DNA of 64,000 nt from Metarhizium brunneum (GCF_013426205.1 NC_089425.1:3658001-3722000), one strand, 5' to 3'. Shown: positions 21,981 through 32,902, counted from the first letter of the stretch. Numbers and translations: made by a program. Notes: a model not told the origin generated them from the sequence alone.

Positions 21981-22324
21981 ACGAGCATGAAAGTTTGGGG
22001 AAACATGTTGCGAAAATAGCAGCGGAGGGGTTGTGGGCAATTGATTTATACTTATTCTAGGAACGAATTTATATCCTTGGCCACCCGTTCAAGCGCGTCG
22101 ACGTCATGTTGCAGCATTTCGCTGCCCAACGAAGCCCCGTCACAACAAAGGCATTCATACGGGTTACATACACAAAGAGAGGGGCCAGAGGTCTCTATAA
22201 ATACAAGAAATCGGTGGGGACTAGCGCCCGAGGCAGCCCTCGCTCAAGGTGCGACTCTGGTTCCCGTGATATCTTTTGCTGTTGTGTAACCTTGAACGTC
22301 CAATGCCTTTGGCCAGGCCCTGAC

Positions 22325-22665
22325 CGTGTGACAACCCCTCACTTTGCCGACTCTCTGTATAAACAGGGCCTTCGACGATCCGAAGAGAAGCGGTAGATCG
22401 AACGTCGCAGTCCCCTATTATCCAGCCACCCAGCCCTTGGTACGATCGGGATGGAGCATCGCCAACTATACTTTTCTCTTGGCAAGAGATGGTTTAAGAA
22501 CGCGACTGGCTGCATGTTTCTACAGGTAGCTACATGTCCATTACTCTACGACGTCTTCCAAGACTGTTGCTCCATGAGTCAGGTACTATGTGGTGATGAG
22601 CACATAAAATTCAATCCAAATAGCCAACGACCCTGAAACGGAGGGGCTCTTTGCGTACTCATCCT
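22325..22665 (+). repeat. Degenerate duplicated block, copy D1
   Basis: Shares landmarks with D2: CCTCACTTTGCCGACTCTCTG, TATAAACAGGGCC, CCGAAGAGAAGC.GTAGATCGAA and GATGAGCACA..TTC.ATCCAAATAGCCAAC. CTCACC-type sequence before a TATAAA box recalls the R family. Near 22655 the plus strand reads TACTCATCCTGTAGATATTCC, which resembles the complement of the P450 segment encoding EYLHDEYG. Confidence 0.55.
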
Positions 22666-23002
22666 GTAGATATTCCTGTTGAGCCCAACAGGCGATAATT
22701 GGAGGTCCGATGGTCATGATATTTGCTTTTTCTGGGCCTGAAGATTGGGGCTAGGATGAGGGCCATCACACGCGTCTTTGGGTGCTCCAGCAGGGTATGA
22801 AAAGGCCCAATTTGAAAATTCAAGCTAAAAGTAGTAACTCAAGGTCCTTTAAACCAATTATAAGTTGATTTGAGGCTTGTAATTGCGGTATGGCAGCACT
22901 CAGGGACACCAGACTCATGAAAGAAGCAAAGTTAAAAGGCACATTGTTTCCCCTTTTCGCTTTGCTTAATAAAGGGATTGATCACACGGCCCGTTTACGG
23001 CA

Positions 23003-23572
23003 CTACCCCTCACCAGACGTTACCGACTCTCTGTAAACAGGGCCGAGGTCGGATTACATTGTCTCCCGCATGGAGAGCCTCAAGAACCAGAGATCTTTGA
23101 GAAGCCAAGGGCTTTTGATGATCTGAAGAGAAGCTGCAGATCGAATGTTGCAGCCCCCAAAGGGCCGCGTCCTCCTCGGTCTTTGTTGGCGATGAGGGCC
23201 GAACGAGGAACTATTGACGCGGGAGCGTCAGTCTCGACTCTCGAGACGCAATACTTCTCGCTAATCTCGTGGGTTTTGCGGCAAGTGGGCACTGGGACGA
23301 GGATTATGGGCCGACGCGGCAGACCTGTGACATGATTGAGCCAATCCCCAACGTAATAAGACGCAAGGTAGCATATATTGGAATAGCTTTTCAGAGTCGG
23401 CCCCGTCGGCAGCTCGACCAAGACGAATTGGGACCGAAGAGACACGTACGAATAGTTGGCGTTGCGTGCGAATCTCTGTAGTGCTCACTATATAATACAC
23501 CTTGTCGGGTATGTTGCGAAAGATGAGCACACAGAATTCCATCCAAATAGCCAACCGAGGGGCTCTGCCGAT
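23003..23572 (+). repeat. Degenerate duplicated block, copy D2
   Basis: Second copy of the block at 22.3-22.7 kb: CCTCACCAGACGTTACCGACT, CTGTAAACAGGGCC, GATCTGAAGAGAAGC, GCAGATCGAATGTTGCAG.CCCC and, further on, GATGAGCACACAGAATTCCA and CCAAATAGCCAAC. Spacing between the two halves differs (about 220 against 410 bases), so an insertion or deletion followed the duplication. It ends at the start of the orphan gene. Confidence 0.5.
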
Positions 23573-23581
23573 GCCATCAAG

Positions 23582-25090
23582 ATGCAGCCCAAGATGAAGA
23601 GCAGCACCTGCGGCAATCTATTGAGTACATTCTACATGACGCGCAGCCAGTGCATTGAAGCCGCTCGACGCACACGCACGCAGAGATGCCCTCAGTGCCG
23701 GACCATGAATACGTCGTGCGGAGAGACATGGGAGCGCATTACAACTGCAATTCGACTTTCCGGAAAAAGGCACAGCATGCCCGAGACAGTCTTGAGCTTT
23801 GCCACCATGCTGGACCTTCTCATACACCTCTACAGCCGCCCAGGAGACGCTTATGCCGCCGTTGATCGTCTGACGATGCCCACGGACCGCTGTTTTGGTG
23901 ACCTGCAGAGGCAGCTGCAATCCTTTCTCAGGCTAGACGGGAGCAACACGGTGCAGCTTCTTCTCCACGGAGCCATGGCCGACATGGGCTACGAGCCCGA
24001 CCGCCAGAAACAGTTGGACCCAACGGCCGTGGAGATGTATACTTCGTTGCTGACCGCGCTCATCCAAAGCCGCAGCCATGACGCGAGCCTGAAAACACCG
24101 CTCCTACGCAGCGCCGCCAGCCTCCGGATCTCGGGCGAGGTCACGCTCGCCATGGTCCTGTTTGCAAGCTGCTGGTTCTCCGAGTACGACCCGTCCTCCG
24201 TCCCCCCGGTGATCAAGGTGTGGTGCGCGTGGCTGCCGTCGCGGCAGTCGGACGACCAGGAAGCCGGCGTGAACCCCGAGAAGCACATGTACGTCGGCGC
24301 CGGGCCGCACGACGCGCGGGACGAGCTGCCGAGGCACAACGGCCGCGGCGTGGTCAACTTTGCGCTCCGGAGCATGGTGCCCCGGGCCCGCCACGAGGGC
24401 GCCTGGGACGTGGCTGCTTTCCGCGACGTCATGGCGTTCCGGAGCGGGATGCTGGTGGCGGACTGCGTGTCGCGGGACAACCGTGACATAGCGGCCTTTA
24501 TCCAAGTCGCCGGGCAGTTTCCGGCGCTGCTGGACCCTTCCGAGACAAGGGACGTATGGTCCGGCCACCCGATCGTCCATCTCGGGCGCGCCGCCATGTA
24601 TATACGACAGATCAAGCACCTCGTTGTCTGTTCGGGACGCCCGCGGGAGATGGGCATCGTGTTTGGCTTGCTGTATGCGCTGTCGAGCCCCCGGCACAAC
24701 AAGTACATACGGGGGTTGGTGTCTCCGAGTCCGTCGCAGTCGGTGGTCTGCTGCCCTGCCCCCTTTTGCGGCGCCGATGCGTTGCCATGCGACTTGGACA
24801 GGCCCCTGCCCGTTGACGAGGGTGGCGCTTCGACAAATCCGGTGCGGCTTCTGGTCGCGTCGATAGTTCAGGAGGGGCTGGATGCCGAGGCATGGCAGGA
24901 AAACATCAATCGTCGCCTGCGGCTCTGCCATGAGTGGTCTCGTGGGATGCATGGCCATTTAGGACCGTATGATCCTGTCAGCGCCGCCAGGGCCGTGGCG
25001 CCGACATGTATACGGATCCTCATGCGCATAGCCGAGCTCTGTGGTTGCGACATGACGTCTGGCATGGGAGGCCGTGCCGAGGGTTTGTAA
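23582..25090 (+). CDS. Orphan protein of about 502 residues, function unknown
   Basis: Open for 544 codons from 23456; I start at Met 23582 because the first 42 codons lie in duplicated repeat DNA. Codon third positions are GC-rich from about 23600 to 25090, unlike both flanks, which supports real coding sequence. The protein is mainly helical, with CPQC and a few scattered cysteines near the N-terminus (residues 25-45), no signal peptide, no convincing membrane span and no family motif I recognise; in particular no terpene synthase aspartate motif. A hydrophobic helix-rich central part (VTLAMVLFASCWFSEYD) and a C-terminal CIRILMRIAELCG are visible. It lies between repeat blocks, with R5 directly downstream. 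It may be a lineage-specific enzyme or a regulator. Confidence 0.6.
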   Translation: MQPKMKSSTCGNLLSTFYMTRSQCIEAARRTRTQRCPQCRTMNTSCGETWERITTAIRLSGKRHSMPETVLSFATMLDLLIHLYSRPGDAYAAVDRLTMPTDRCFGDLQRQLQSFLRLDGSNTVQLLLHGAMADMGYEPDRQKQLDPTAVEMYTSLLTALIQSRSHDASLKTPLLRSAASLRISGEVTLAMVLFASCWFSEYDPSSVPPVIKVWCAWLPSRQSDDQEAGVNPEKHMYVGAGPHDARDELPRHNGRGVVNFALRSMVPRARHEGAWDVAAFRDVMAFRSGMLVADCVSRDNRDIAAFIQVAGQFPALLDPSETRDVWSGHPIVHLGRAAMYIRQIKHLVVCSGRPREMGIVFGLLYALSSPRHNKYIRGLVSPSPSQSVVCCPAPFCGADALPCDLDRPLPVDEGGASTNPVRLLVASIVQEGLDAEAWQENINRRLRLCHEWSRGMHGHLGPYDPVSAARAVAPTCIRILMRIAELCGCDMTSGMGGRAEGL

Positions 25091-26159
25091 AGGTATAAGT
25101 GTGTGCGGCTACATGGGGCTATTACAAAGCCACAAGTGTAGTAAATATGGCCACGTCTGACATGGCTTATAAGTGGCCAGCTTGAAGAGTTGTCGGGTTA
25201 GCGTTTATTATGTTAGTCACGAGGCTATATAAATGTTACACGAATGTCACGTTGCCATAAAGGCACGGGCCATACCTTGAACATCACGATAGATACACAA
25301 GGGCTCGAGTCCTAGTGGACATCGAGGCCTCAGACACCTAGGCCGGCCCTCTCACGAGTCTCACCGCTGTTTGATATAAATAAGGGTCATCCGCCCTTCG
25401 ACGTCTTGAGAAAACCAAGGACCTTTCATATTTAAGCGAAGTATTAGCTGAATATTGATTAATGTTCCAAGCCCTTGAACACAAGCCCTTGTCACAATAA
25501 ACCCGTGAATTCAGCAGCTTGACAACAAGTTGCGGCACTTGACGACTTAGACCCCTTGCTCTGCTACGAGACGTTGTATTCGGGATTCTTTAAGCTGAAA
25601 ACTCATGGTGTGGCATATGTGTAGGTCGATGCGTGTGTAAGCGTTTAGAATCCTATTGGTTTTAAATATTACCTTGATAGCCAAAGTCACCAGAGCTAAT
25701 ACGATATATCTGTCAGATGTTATGTTAGAGATAGGCATGAAAAACAATCAGATCTCCACCATAGAAGACAAAAAACAAAAGGGCCTAGAATCTACTTGAC
25801 TTGCTACTGGAGGGAATTCATGAAGATAAATGCTACAGATCTTCTGAACATTTTCTCCTTGGCATGAAAACGTAGCAGCGTAACGTAGCTGCCATGTCTG
25901 GCCGCTTCTATGCATACAGAGCCGAGGGAATATTCTGATACCTCACTTGATAATAGCTCATATTATCGCATAAAGAGGAGAAATTTTAGCTTTTTCGTAG
26001 TTAACTTAATTGCTTCTTCGCACTTACAAGGGCGCGGGGTGAGGTCATTCAAGCTGATGACTAGTCACGTGCGAGCTGCGCGAATGGCTCCAGACGCGAA
26101 CGCTGCACGTGTTTCGTTCGGCAACTTCACCTCGCCATGTATTGCGCAAGACGAGGAAA
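25091..26159. other. Intergenic, holds repeat copy R5
   Basis: No gene seen. The left part carries R5. The region from 25510 to 26100 is AT-rich without a recognisable frame. Confidence 0.5.
25235..25505 (+). repeat. Dispersed promoter-like repeat, copy R5
   Basis: The longest plus copy: GTCACGTTGCCATAAAGGC, ATACACAAGGGCTCGAG, CTAGGCCGGCCC, CTCACCGCTG, a TATA-like TTGATATAAATAAGGGTC, CTTGAGAAAACC, CAAGGACCTTTCATATTTAA, GTATTAGCTGAATAT, TGTTCCAAGCCC and GCCCTTGTCACAATAA. It is the closest relative of R3, the P450 promoter, and is in opposite orientation to it. No recognisable gene begins after it. Confidence 0.75.
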
Positions 26160-27149
26160 ATGGACAAGCACCCTCATCTCACGTACCCAAAACTAAACCT
26201 CAACGACCATACCCTAGATGATAACCTGCCTCCCTTGCAAGCTCAACCTCAAAACGACTCCCTCGACCCACCGCCTACTGCAAGCCTCGGTGCCCTTGAC
26301 CGTCTCCCAATAGAATTACTTCAGGAGATTCTCATCCAACTTGACTTGAGCACTTTCATGGCGTTCCGATGCACCAATAGACGAGCTAAGGAGTTGGCCG
26401 ACCATCTTCCACAATACAAGGCCATTACCACCAACGCAAGGTATGCGCTACGTGGTATCCTGAGAATTGGAACGAGCAGGTGGATTACCTGTAAAAGTCT
26501 CTTCGACAAGTTACGCACATCAGCTTGCGAACAATGTGGCGATTTCGGCGGTTACCTCTATATTCTCACTTGCAGACGGGTTTGCTTCCTCTGTTTTACA
26601 CAGGACAAGAGATACCTACCACTGCGGCCCAACCAGGCGTGCCGGAAGTTTGGATTGGAGAGAGCCATCATTCAAACACTGCCTTGCATGAGAGTCATAC
26701 CTGGCATATACTCGCCAACCGAAAAGAAGGCTACTACAACTACCTTGGTTGACTATGAGTCCGCCTTTGATGCTGGCATCGCCCGGCACGGGTCGTCGGG
26801 CGCCATGGATGAATTCGTGGCAGGTGTCGCGGCAAAGAAACTCCAAGCTCATAGAATGAGGGTGATGCAAGGACAACAGTCCGGATCTTCACGTCGCACG
26901 CGGATGCCTCCGGTGGCGGATCCCTTTGATATGCAATCGGCAAATCCACTTCGATTCGTGGCGATTGTTCGCGTGCCGTGGCTGAACAGAACGTCGCAGG
27001 ATGGGGTGGAATGGGGCTTTTATTGTGTTGGCTGTGGGAGGTCCAGGGACTTTCCCCTTCATTGGAGGCGGCAATTCGCGCCAGAATCTTTTGATCAGCA
27101 CATAATACAATGTGGGGATATAATTGATGGAAATCATCAAGCAGCCTAA
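26160..27149 (+). CDS. F-box protein with C-terminal cysteine-rich region
   Basis: Single exon, 329 residues from Met 26160; an in-frame start 51 bases upstream is less likely. Residues about 44-78 form an F-box (LDRLPIELLQEILIQLDLSTFMAFRCTN, given here in part), the Skp1-binding segment of SCF ubiquitin ligases. C-terminal to it are CEQCGDFGG, CRRVCFLCF and, near the end, FYCVGCGRSRDF, which could bind zinc or form the target-binding part. This architecture (F-box plus CxxC pairs) is one of the large, rapidly evolving F-box families of filamentous ascomycetes. The target is unknown. Expected cytosolic or nuclear. Confidence 0.8.
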   Translation: MDKHPHLTYPKLNLNDHTLDDNLPPLQAQPQNDSLDPPPTASLGALDRLPIELLQEILIQLDLSTFMAFRCTNRRAKELADHLPQYKAITTNARYALRGILRIGTSRWITCKSLFDKLRTSACEQCGDFGGYLYILTCRRVCFLCFTQDKRYLPLRPNQACRKFGLERAIIQTLPCMRVIPGIYSPTEKKATTTTLVDYESAFDAGIARHGSSGAMDEFVAGVAAKKLQAHRMRVMQGQQSGSSRRTRMPPVADPFDMQSANPLRFVAIVRVPWLNRTSQDGVEWGFYCVGCGRSRDFPLHWRRQFAPESFDQHIIQCGDIIDGNHQAA

Positions 27150-27544
27150 ATCTAAAAGGAAGCAGAAGAAACCCACATGGACGGAACGAGGTGGAGTGAT
27201 GCTGGGAAGCACTAGCGAAATTCTTCATACTTCTTACAACCACACGATTGCCCTTTACACGGCCCGGCCAGGCTGACTTGAGCGCTGCTGCATTTCACCC
27301 GTGCCATAAGAATAGATTGAACCAACATTGAGCGAGTTGATGCTTGTCAAGCTCTAATGCGGGGCAACTTGGTTGTAGGCGGCAACATTGACGAGTCTGC
27401 AGATGCGCTGTGCCAGAAGAGATCAATGCACTTCCAACTGACCAATCAATCCACCCGCCTGATATCAGTTGCCCAGATTGACCACTTCCTGACCAGACCA
27501 GACCACTGTCAACCACATCAAGAGAGCACCAGACACTGCCAACG
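27150..27544. other. Intergenic, promoter side of the kinase-like gene
   Basis: No gene seen. It contains the 3' end of the F-box gene and the upstream region of the kinase-like gene. Confidence 0.5.
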
Positions 27545-28372
27545 ATGGCTAGCAGGCCCCCCAATCTCCAACTACTTCAAGCAAGCGTTGATCCCGATGA
27601 CGAAAGCGAATTCCGTCTCCTCGTCAACAACAGTCTGGTCAAATACATCACCATTGATGCCGGCATATTTAGCCAAGATGACATGTGCTTCGAGCCTTCT
27701 CTCGTCTCCCTGCTTCCACCTCTTCCACCCGGGGACTGGAACCAGGGCCGAATCTCGCGCAATCCCGAGACGGGGGCTCCTCACTTTTCCGCCATCTCCA
27801 ACAAAAACCTCCCCGGAATCACCAAGACCTGGCATCCCACTCAAATCGACCACCTAGAGTTTCACATGGGACAAAAACTCCGCTCCAACGTCTACGAGGC
27901 TACGTCTCCCCGCTTCAGGTCACCGGTTGTCACCAAGTTCGCCCGATTCCCATGGGAGGTGCCTCTGCTGGAAGCCGAGACCGCAGCTTATCAATGGATA
28001 GAGGGCTACCAGATTGGCCCGGATTTCCTTGGACACCTGACTGAGCAAGGCAGGGTTATTGGGTTTGTCATGGCCCGCATTGATGACTGTCGTCATGCCA
28101 CACCGGAAGATTACACTCTGTGTTATCGGGCTTTGTCAAAACTTCACCAGTTGGGCATTAAACATGGGGATACCAACAAGCATAACTTTCTCATTCACAA
28201 AGGGAAGGCGACGCTCATTGATTTTGACAACGCTTCACGGGCCGTCAGTGCCCAAGAGCTAGAAACGGAGCTTGGCGGGCTGCGAAACCAGTTATCAGAT
28301 ATGTCTGGACGGGGGGGTCAAGTTATTGAAACTAGTTTCATAGAATGTACTGATTTAGACACGAGGGAATAA
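27545..28372 (+). CDS. Protein-kinase-like / aminoglycoside-phosphotransferase-like protein
   Basis: Single exon, 275 residues. The C-terminal half is a compact kinase-like core: VTKFAR with a candidate ATP-binding Lys131, LLEAE (Glu143) as the likely partner, hinge-like GFVMARID, catalytic loop IKHGDTNKHNFLI with HGD at 207-209 and Asn214, and metal-binding IDFD at 225-228. The HGD..N..IDFD pattern is that of eukaryotic-like and APH-type kinases rather than canonical HRD kinases. Homologues in fungal genomes are often mislabelled as alpha-galactosidase A precursor. The N-terminal 100 residues are family-specific. The substrate cannot be predicted; a protein or small-molecule kinase are both possible. 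Confidence 0.78.
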   Translation: MASRPPNLQLLQASVDPDDESEFRLLVNNSLVKYITIDAGIFSQDDMCFEPSLVSLLPPLPPGDWNQGRISRNPETGAPHFSAISNKNLPGITKTWHPTQIDHLEFHMGQKLRSNVYEATSPRFRSPVVTKFARFPWEVPLLEAETAAYQWIEGYQIGPDFLGHLTEQGRVIGFVMARIDDCRHATPEDYTLCYRALSKLHQLGIKHGDTNKHNFLIHKGKATLIDFDNASRAVSAQELETELGGLRNQLSDMSGRGGQVIETSFIECTDLDTRE

Positions 28373-30253
28373 TCACTCCTGCGGTGTCAGTGGCCTATAT
28401 TACATGTGATAAGCGAGACTAGGGGATGAGAATTCATTCAACAGATGGTAACTCGGCTCATTGCCCTCCTTCATCACCAGATTATGGGCCAAAATGCTTC
28501 AGCAGTTCTCTAGAAAGAATGTAATATAAGCCACCCCCTAAAAACTACCATATATGCGGAGGAAATGCTTCGCCCAGAGTTGAACTTGACTGAATCAAGT
28601 GGCCAATCCCTTCATTCAGTACGCCACCGTAAAATCTCTTCAAATACCCTCATTCCACCTTAGATGCTAGGAGAATATCAAGTCGCGAGCGTAAGGCTCG
28701 ACTCGCCCATGCTGTGGGTCTGAACCCCTTAGCTTTGGTTAGACAATTACACGGCATTCATATGTTGGACATACAGTGGCTTGGCTTCTCACACACGAGC
28801 GTGTTAAAGGGAGCGAATGAATGAACAAACGAACGGAAAAGAGTATCCATTTATAGTTGACGCTCCTTTTCGACAATCGTAAAGGTCGGTTACTAAAGAA
28901 CATAGCCAATACTGGGGGAACAGTCAAATCTGTGGACCGTTCGGTGTCATGAATAGAGTCTGCTTAGTCGAAATACCACGCTGGGTATTTGGCGAATAAA
29001 GTCTTCCAACATGGGAGGGGGAGACGGCGAGACAACTGGCTTGAAGCTTGAATTTCGGCTCTAAAAAGCCGTATAAGCATTTGGCTCAGGATCTGAGAAA
29101 TATACCTTGAGTATTTATCGTAAACGCTTTCCCGGGAGTGGTGTATTCCGGCTCACAATTTCTCTTAGGACGTCCGCTAGACATCTGATTTGCATTTGGT
29201 AATGGCAGCCCGTGAAAAATAACTTGGCTCTGGGGTAAACCGCCTTATCTTTGTAGAAGATGCCGCTAGGCGCAGAACGCACCTGCATGACCGCAGTATC
29301 GCCTTCAAGCCGCCTAAAACCCTTGTTTATCGTGGGTCAGTTAATCCAACTTACCGAACTGTTACAGCCATCAATTTCTTATTTATCCATCTTTAGTCTA
29401 CACCTTGAAGAATTATAAAAGGTTTGCGGCTTGGTTGCAGGAATGTCTGGGCTGGAGGGAATGCAGGATTACAGGGCAAGCGCCCTCTAAGAGCGAACGT
29501 GGAGGCAAATTAGATATAAGCACACGTCATGTCTAGAACCCAGCCCACCAACCAGTTCTCGAGAATTTTAATTATTGTCTTAGTGGAAGAGGAGCGCTTA
29601 GTGGTATCTTACAGAGTTGGTAACACGGCGGAGCCTAGATCGTCAAGTAAACTCCCTACTGCGGTATCTCGGCAGTGATATTCACATCCAATGGCACGAT
29701 TGATAGCACTCTGGCACACCTGTATCACTTTAGCATCTGGTTGCATTATGCAAGGTCTGCTCACAAGCGTAAGGCAAAGGGGACAGTGCGACCAAGAGCT
29801 AGCAAGAACAAACAGAACTATGGCAACTTGCTATACTTTCAACATGTTTCTATTCCAGATAAATGAGGTTCGACTGCTACTATAGAAACTTTTGCCAGCA
29901 TATCTTACAGAAATTATAATTTATAGTAGATTTATCAGTGGCAATAACATAAAACTTAAATCTTTTCCATCTTGATCGAACCCTTTTTTGCGGGTATCCC
30001 ACAAACCTTGCTTGGACTAACTTAAAATTATAGAATCATCCACTTTTGCCCCCAAAACTAAAGTCTTGCTGTTGAACCGTCAGGAAATCTTGTCTAGTAA
30101 TTTTAGTGTGGCATTGAATCAAGTCTTGCAAGTTGTTCGACTATATATTGCAGGTCCGTCCTTAAAATATCTATTAACAGTTTTTCCTTGTTAATTACTT
30201 ATTTCCCCTTCGGTTCTAAAACAAGTTGAATAAATATCAATACATAGCCCGCA
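28373..30253. other. Gene-free stretch, nothing recognised
   Basis: About 1.9 kb with increasing AT content to the right and no supported gene or repeat. The right end is the promoter of the small secreted protein. Confidence 0.5.
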
Positions 30254-30568
30254 ATGAAACACACCATCGCACTCACGATTCTTGGGTACGTATATATCGT
30301 CTTCACATGTAATGGACTTGATGCTAACATTGTCAGTCTTTCGATCTCTGGTTTGTATTTCAAGATCCTGTATATCCGTAAGCTAACCAGGCAACTAGGG
30401 GCGCTAGGCGCTTATCCAGGAAATCCTTGCGAAAAGCTAGGGTTGAGCTGCGACCCAATCGTGCCTGATTTCTGTGATGGCGAGTTTGACGCGACGGTTG
30501 ATTTGCCCTGTGGCCCAAAGAAATGGGTTGGTGTAGGATGCTGTTGGCATGGCCCGCCACGAAATTAG
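30254..30568 (+). CDS. Small secreted six-cysteine protein (71 residues), 3 exons with a 14-base microexon
   Basis: The plain frame is open through 104 codons, but splicing gives a far better protein: exons 30254-30285, 30337-30350 (14 bases) and 30399-30568. Intron 1 has GTACGT, TGCTAAC and TCAG; intron 2 has GTTTGT, GCTAACC and CTAG. The result starts MKHTIALTILGLSISGALGA, an ideal signal peptide, where the unspliced frame has no cleavable signal. The mature part is about 51 residues with six cysteines in the order C, C, C, C, CC, enough for three disulfides. Size and pattern suit an effector-like or antimicrobial-like secreted protein; I know no specific homologue. Both introns are multiples of three, so retention keeps the frame. 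Confidence 0.7.
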   Translation: MKHTIALTILGYVYIVFTCNGLDANIVSLSISGLYFKILYIRKLTRQLGALGAYPGNPCEKLGLSCDPIVPDFCDGEFDATVDLPCGPKKWVGVGCCWHGPPRN

Positions 30569-32902
30569 CACGCTGCATGTGATGGATATTAATGGTTATA
30601 CTGTTTAGCCGTTGTATGGAGTTCTCCGCTGGAGTTTAAGCTCGGCCGGTTGACAGTTCAAACCTTCGTTTTGTGAAGAAGGTAGACTTGGATTCTTGTA
30701 TCGAGTCTTAATTTCATTGATCAACTCCGTGTTTGGGGCCCGTTCACTGCACTCTTAATATATGTAGACCAGTCCACCACGGGAAGACATGGGCTACAAC
30801 TCATTCTTGCCTAATAGCGTCTTCCGTCCTATTTACCCAAGGATTGATCATCACTTGGTTCCTTATATATGTCTCTAGGCTTTGCCCCCTCTAGTTCTTC
30901 TCTTCACCTTGTTCGACTTGTTAATGGCTTCTTATCGTCCTTCTCTAGGGAATTTTAGGTAGAAACTTCATGAGGACACGCGAAAGGCAGTTCCGCCATC
31001 TCCTTATCTAGCTGCACAGCAGAGTCTGCCGTTTTAACATCACCGGGATCCTCCACCCTAGTGTTGTCGCTCTGGACCGGAATTGGTTGGGAACTGTTTG
31101 AGCCAGTCACATATGAGTCGTCCTGTGCCCGTCCTTCAGGGACGTCTATTGGAGAGCCAAGGCGGTGGAAGTGTCTTACGCCGCATCCTGCGGAACCAGT
31201 CGGACTGCGGTCTGGTAGGCGCTCCTCCTCCGGTCTCTCCGAGCCTTCCTATCCAATAACAAACCGACACACAGCCTTGGTTGCCCAGTTCCGTAAGCCG
31301 ATTTGAGACCATAATCGGGAAAGTTGACGATTAACGGCAGGAAATCGAAAAATAATTCGGTACTTTATACTATGCTGGCTTTGGTCGGGGGCAAAGGCAT
31401 GACAAGTGTACACCAGGAGGCATTCGGTACGGGAACAGGGGAGATGGCCACTACAGGATACAAAGGCCACTACCCCCCTGATATCAATTGATACCTACGC
31501 AGCCTTTGACGTACTTGTCAAGGGCCGGTGGTATTACTCTTGTACAGTTTAGTCTCATGACGCTGTCATTACGCATGCTACTCTTTCTGGTGGAAGATGG
31601 AGGGGGTCAAGCTATATGCGCGCCGATAGTGCTCCAGTCATGACTGTGATAGGCGAAGAACAATTTCGTCCAATACCCTCATCGCGTTGACATGTTGCAG
31701 CTCGCGCGCTGTGAATAGATGCGAGGAGGGAGCAGCATCGGCATCGTTGGTACTTGGGGAATGGCATGCCCATTAGGGTTGCATGGCTTGAACTCAGAGC
31801 TTTTTTTTTCCCTTTTTTTTTTTTTTTTTTTTGACTCGGGAGCGAGGGGCGTTAGCTTACCATTATTACGTCAATCAAGATACACTCCGGTGGCGCCGGC
31901 AACTCCCACAAGTCTGCCGTTAGATGTAGCACATCAGAAAAGGTGACAGAACGGCCCTCACCACCATGTCTCGGCAGTACGTACCGAGATTCAAGACCTA
32001 GCTTTCAGGTGCGGAGAACCAATTCTGAGCTTTGAGCAGATGTCAATTAGAGTTTAGTCAAAGAATTCAGGTAAGGAAACTCTATTTACCAAAACAAGAG
32101 GATGTAGTTATGTGAGATACTATGATTCGAGTCGTTCTGTCTAATAGTTAGTAAAGATATTGCTTTTCACATTGGCGAATTTCCTAGGATGTCTTGGATA
32201 AAGCGGCATTCAGTTTCTTTATAAATTAGAAAGGAATAGAACTATACAAAACTACATGTATTATAACACTGCTACTCACCAGGTCTTGGTGCAATCCTAG
32301 CCAGGCCTTGTGTGAGCGACTAGATCTTGAAAGGGTCCCGCTGCCATAGAACTTTAGGTTTCTTTGGCTACTCACAAGTTACTAGCACGTACGATACAGA
32401 AAAAGCGTTCCAATACCGCCCATAAGCGGGATCCCAACTCTAATCGCGCCACGCAACTCACGACCTCAGGCAGCAGCAATACCCTGCAGTGCAGCAGTAC
32501 CGAAACCAGCATGAGGCCGTTCAGCATGTTAAGACTAGCAAAAGAGCTTTTAAACTCTAATTTGAGGACTCCATTCTCTCCACATCAACTAGTCCTCGCT
32601 TCCATATGTTATTTATGCCTTTGAGGCCAAAGACACTCTCCGGCCACATCTCGAGCAACTGTGCACTGCGCCTACCTCAACCTTTCCGCAAAATAACTGA
32701 CGGCGTTGGAAAGAATATTTTCTGATACTGAGAGCACGAATCTTGCAAGTTATGAGACTCCTACCCCTGGACGCGTGGACAATAGGGCAATAGCGGTGTT
32801 TGGGTATATGAGCCCAGCTTCTTTGCTCTTACAAGCCCCCGTCTTGTGATGCGGCGCCAAAGACGACCATCCAGGCACAGATTCTGATAATAGCTGCTCA
32901 CC
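30569..32902. other. Gene-poor stretch
   Basis: No gene supported over about 2.3 kb. It holds a poly-T run near 31801-31832 and the upstream region of the transporter gene. Confidence 0.5.
31801..31832. repeat. Poly-T tract
   Basis: About 30 nearly uninterrupted T residues, broken by CCC at one point. A low-complexity tract, possibly the A-tail relic of a reverse-transcribed element on the minus strand, though no body is recognisable next to it. Confidence 0.7.

Larger units (their letters stand above)
21508..23581. other. Repeat-rich intergenic region
   Basis: Contains the head-to-head promoter-like copies R3 (minus) and R4 (plus) and two degenerate copies of a further related block (D1 and D2, listed separately). 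No intact gene is recognised. Minus frames near 23080-23550 are open for 97-121 codons but match nothing I know. Confidence 0.5.

Noticed and set aside
24104..24958. 284-codon minus frame
   Set aside because: Antisense shadow of the GC-rich orphan gene; open only because of codon bias.
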